A stretch of 64,000 bases of DNA from Massilia sp. CFBP 13721 (lineage in GTDB: Bacteria; Pseudomonadota; Gammaproteobacteria; Burkholderiales; Burkholderiaceae_D). Position numbers and translations under genes: made by a program. The DNA lies in the NCBI RefSeq assembly GCF_014842025.1, contig NZ_JACYUY010000005.1, positions 62,001-126,000 on the forward strand. Reading direction: 5' to 3'. This document shows, in pieces, positions 62,338 through 64,000 of this stretch. The notes beneath the pieces are model-generated. The model was not told where the DNA came from. It ran no database searches and saw nothing but the letters and a program-made list of their open reading frames with translations. Position 1 is the first letter of the stretch, and each line of letters opens with the position of its first letter.

Positions 62338-63018
62338 TCACACCTCCGCCCACATCCGCAGCAGGTTGTGATAATGCCCCGTCAGCCCGACCGTCGCCTC
62401 CGATTCGCCATGCGCCGTGCGCAGCGCCTGGATATGGGTGTCGAGCTCGAACAGCATGGCGCGTTTGGCGTCGTCGCGCACCATGCTCTGGGTCCAGAGA
62501 AAGGAGGCGATGCGTTCGCCGCCCGTGACCGGCAGCACTTGATGCACGCTGCCCGACGGATAGACGATGGCGTCGCCCGCCGGCAGTTTCACCTCATGGG
62601 TGCCATAGGCATCGACCACCACCAGTTCGCCGCCTTCGTATTCGTCCGGTTCGCTCAGGAAAACCGTGGTCGAGACGTCGGCGCGGATCGCCGGCAGCCC
62701 AGGGCGCTGGGCGCGGATGGCGCCGTCGACGTGCAGGCCGTAGTGTTCGCCGCCGCCATAGCTGTTGAAGTAGGGCGCCAGGATGCGCAGCGGCAGCACG
62801 CTGGAAAAGAACAGCGGGTGCGCCATCAGGGCGGCGCTGACGATCTGGCCGAGCTCGACGGCGAGCGGCGACCCTTCCGCCAGCTGGCGGTTGCGCTTGA
62901 CTTGCGCGCCCTGGGGGCCGACGCTGGCGCGGCCGTCGATCCAGTCGGTCGCCGCCAGACGCGCGCGCATCTGTGCGACTTGTTCGGGGCTGAGTACGCC
63001 GGGGATGTGCAGCATCAT
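62338..63018 (-). CDS. piuC: PKHD-type Fe(II)/2-oxoglutarate hydroxylase (PiuC-like)
   Basis: The 226-residue dioxygenase matches the length of PiuC-type hydroxylases. The iron triad is visible as HVDGA (His and Asp near 96-98) and SGSVHQVLP (His near 158), with the 2-oxoglutarate-binding Arg in GERIASFLW. PiuC-like genes sit beside siderophore receptors and are iron-repressed. ATG at 63018 follows AAAAGG. The partial receptor upstream supports the assignment. Confidence 0.9.
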   Translation of the reverse strand: MMLHIPGVLSPEQVAQMRARLAATDWIDGRASVGPQGAQVKRNRQLAEGSPLAVELGQIVSAALMAHPLFFSSVLPLRILAPYFNSYGGGEHYGLHVDGAIRAQRPGLPAIRADVSTTVFLSEPDEYEGGELVVVDAYGTHEVKLPAGDAIVYPSGSVHQVLPVTGGERIASFLWTQSMVRDDAKRAMLFELDTHIQALRTAHGESEATVGLTGHYHNLLRMWAEV

Positions 63019-63040
63019 GGCATCAAGCCTTTTCAATAAA

Positions 63041-63077
63041 GCACGGCCCTCCCCGCTTCAAGCAAGGAGGGCCGTGC
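63041..63077 (-). terminator. Terminator-like hairpin between the receptor and piuC
   Basis: A 12-bp perfect stem (GCACGGCCCTCC with its complement) with a 13-nt loop is followed on the minus strand by TTTATTG. It lies just after the receptor stop. Confidence 0.7.
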
Positions 63078-63094
63078 GAAACATATCTGCGTGT

Positions 63095-64000
63095 TTAGAA
63101 CTTCAGGTTGGCAGTCAGGCTCGCCGAGCGGCCGGCGCCCACACCCGCATAATGCGGCGACGAGACGCGGTCGAAGTACAGCTTGTCGCCCAGGTTCTGG
63201 ACGTTCAGCTGGAACGAGACGTTCTTGTTCAGGTTATAGCTGGCCATCGCATCGAAACGGGTATAGCTCGGCGCGTACTTGGTATTGTTGACGTTGGCGT
63301 AGACCTTGTCGACATAGTTCATGCCGATGCCGGCGCTGAATTCCTTGTTGAACGCGTACGAAGTCCAGAGCGAGGCGCTGTGCTTCGGCGTGGTCGGGAA
63401 CACGTTGCCGTTGAACGGCGACGCTTCGTAGCGCGGCGCACCCGCGGTGCCGACGTTGACGAAGCCGTTGTCAGCCACGATCGCGTCGAGCCAGGTATAG
63501 CCGCCGAACACTTGCCAGGCATTGGTCAGCTTGCCCGAGAAGCCCAGTTCCAGGCCTTTCAGTTCGCGGCGGCCGACGTTTTGCGTGGTGCCGTCCGGCG
63601 CGGTGACGCGGGCATTGTTCATCTCGCTCTTGAACAGGGCGGCATTGAGCGACAGGCGGCTGCTCAGAACTTCCCACTTGGTGCCGAGTTCAAAGTTTTT
63701 GCTTTCCTGCGGCTGCAAATTTTGCACGGCCACCGTCAGCGCGTCGAAGCCGTCGCCGGCATCGTTGCCCGGCGGCGTGGCCGAGGTGGCATACGAGACG
63801 TAGACGCTGCCGTTGGCGCTCGGCTTGTAGACCAGGCCAGCCTGGTAGGTGGTGAAACTGGTGTCGACGCGGGCGTTGGTGGCGGCCGTGGCGCCGTTCG
63901 CCGCCGTGTGGAGTTGGGTCTTGAACTCGTCCCAGCGCACGCCCAGGTTCAGCATCCACTGCGGATTGAATTCGATGGTGTCGAAGCCGTAGACGGCGCG
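63095..64000 (-). CDS. TonB-dependent siderophore receptor, 3' part
   Basis: About 300 C-terminal residues of a beta-barrel receptor are visible; the N-terminus and plug lie beyond the window edge. Barrel features include VDTSFTTYQAGLVYKPSANG, LQPQESKNFELGTKWEVL, GGYTWLDA, and a C-terminal NLKF aromatic end. It resembles PiuA/FiuA-type receptors. Placed upstream of piuC on the same strand, it forms a likely iron-uptake pair. Confidence 0.88.
   Translation of the reverse strand, partial: RAVYGFDTIEFNPQWMLNLGVRWDEFKTQLHTAANGATAATNARVDTSFTTYQAGLVYKPSANGSVYVSYATSATPPGNDAGDGFDALTVAVQNLQPQESKNFELGTKWEVLSSRLSLNAALFKSEMNNARVTAPDGTTQNVGRRELKGLELGFSGKLTNAWQVFGGYTWLDAIVADNGFVNVGTAGAPRYEASPFNGNVFPTTPKHSASLWTSYAFNKEFSAGIGMNYVDKVYANVNNTKYAPSYTRFDAMASYNLNKNVSFQLNVQNLGDKLYFDRVSSPHYAGVGAGRSASLTANLKF

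Overview
The window looks like chromosomal DNA of a high-GC betaproteobacterium, most likely a Massilia-like member of the Oxalobacteraceae (Burkholderiales). The grounds are the gene orders ndk-rlmN-pilW-rodZ-ispG-hisS-yfgM-bamB-der, surE-pcm-nlpD-rpoS and gntR/sdhCDAB-sdhE-gltA/mdh/acnA, a PEP-CTERM protein, and strong protein similarity to that group. The taxon is inferred from recall, not from a search. Almost all the DNA is coding. No rRNA, tRNA, CRISPR array, prophage or insertion sequence was recognised.

Layout. 1-9.5 kb: housekeeping cluster on the minus strand (der, bamB, yfgM-like, hisS, ispG, rodZ, pilW, rlmN, ndk). 9.8-14 kb: a Bax-inhibitor-1 family membrane protein, a hybrid histidine kinase and rlmD. 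14-17.7 kb: the stationary-phase cluster rpoS, nlpD, pcm, surE. 17.9-21.2 kb: a compact two-gene unit, a TIR-domain protein followed by an 895-residue ATPase-like protein with seven 42-residue TPR repeats and a degenerate P-loop. This is the best candidate for a poorly described conflict or signalling system. 21.4-28 kb: quinone oxidoreductase, DinG-type helicase, small YdcH-like protein, PP2C phosphatase, lipoprotein, zapE. 28-34.1 kb: 2-oxoglutarate dehydrogenase genes sucA, sucB and lpdA, with a PspC-domain gene wedged before lpdA.

34.4-41.5 kb: a Fur-box-preceded accessory cluster: PepSY membrane protein, DUF2271 protein with a flavinylation-like motif, DUF4198 protein, ApbE flavin transferase and a membrane-anchored flavodoxin/NADPH reductase, followed by a second Fur box and a TonB-dependent siderophore receptor. 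Together they suggest electron transfer from cytoplasmic NADPH to a periplasmic flavoprotein for iron release. 41.6-48.2 kb: a two-component system, a secreted proline-rich protein, DUF421, CHRD/PEP-CTERM, gluQ, small secreted proteins and rnk. 48.6-60.7 kb: TCA-cycle genes gltA, sdhE, sdhB, sdhA, sdhD, sdhC, a GntR regulator with a clear palindromic site, mdh, a citrate-lyase-like enzyme, a lysozyme-inhibitor-like protein and acnA. 60.9-64 kb: a DUF4844 protein, a membrane protein, a PiuC-type hydroxylase and the end of a second siderophore receptor.

A dispersed palindromic repeat family (core GTAGGGTGG...CCACGCG) occupies at least thirteen intergenic sites. At two of them it forms a much longer compound element of about 180 bp with nested inverted repeats.
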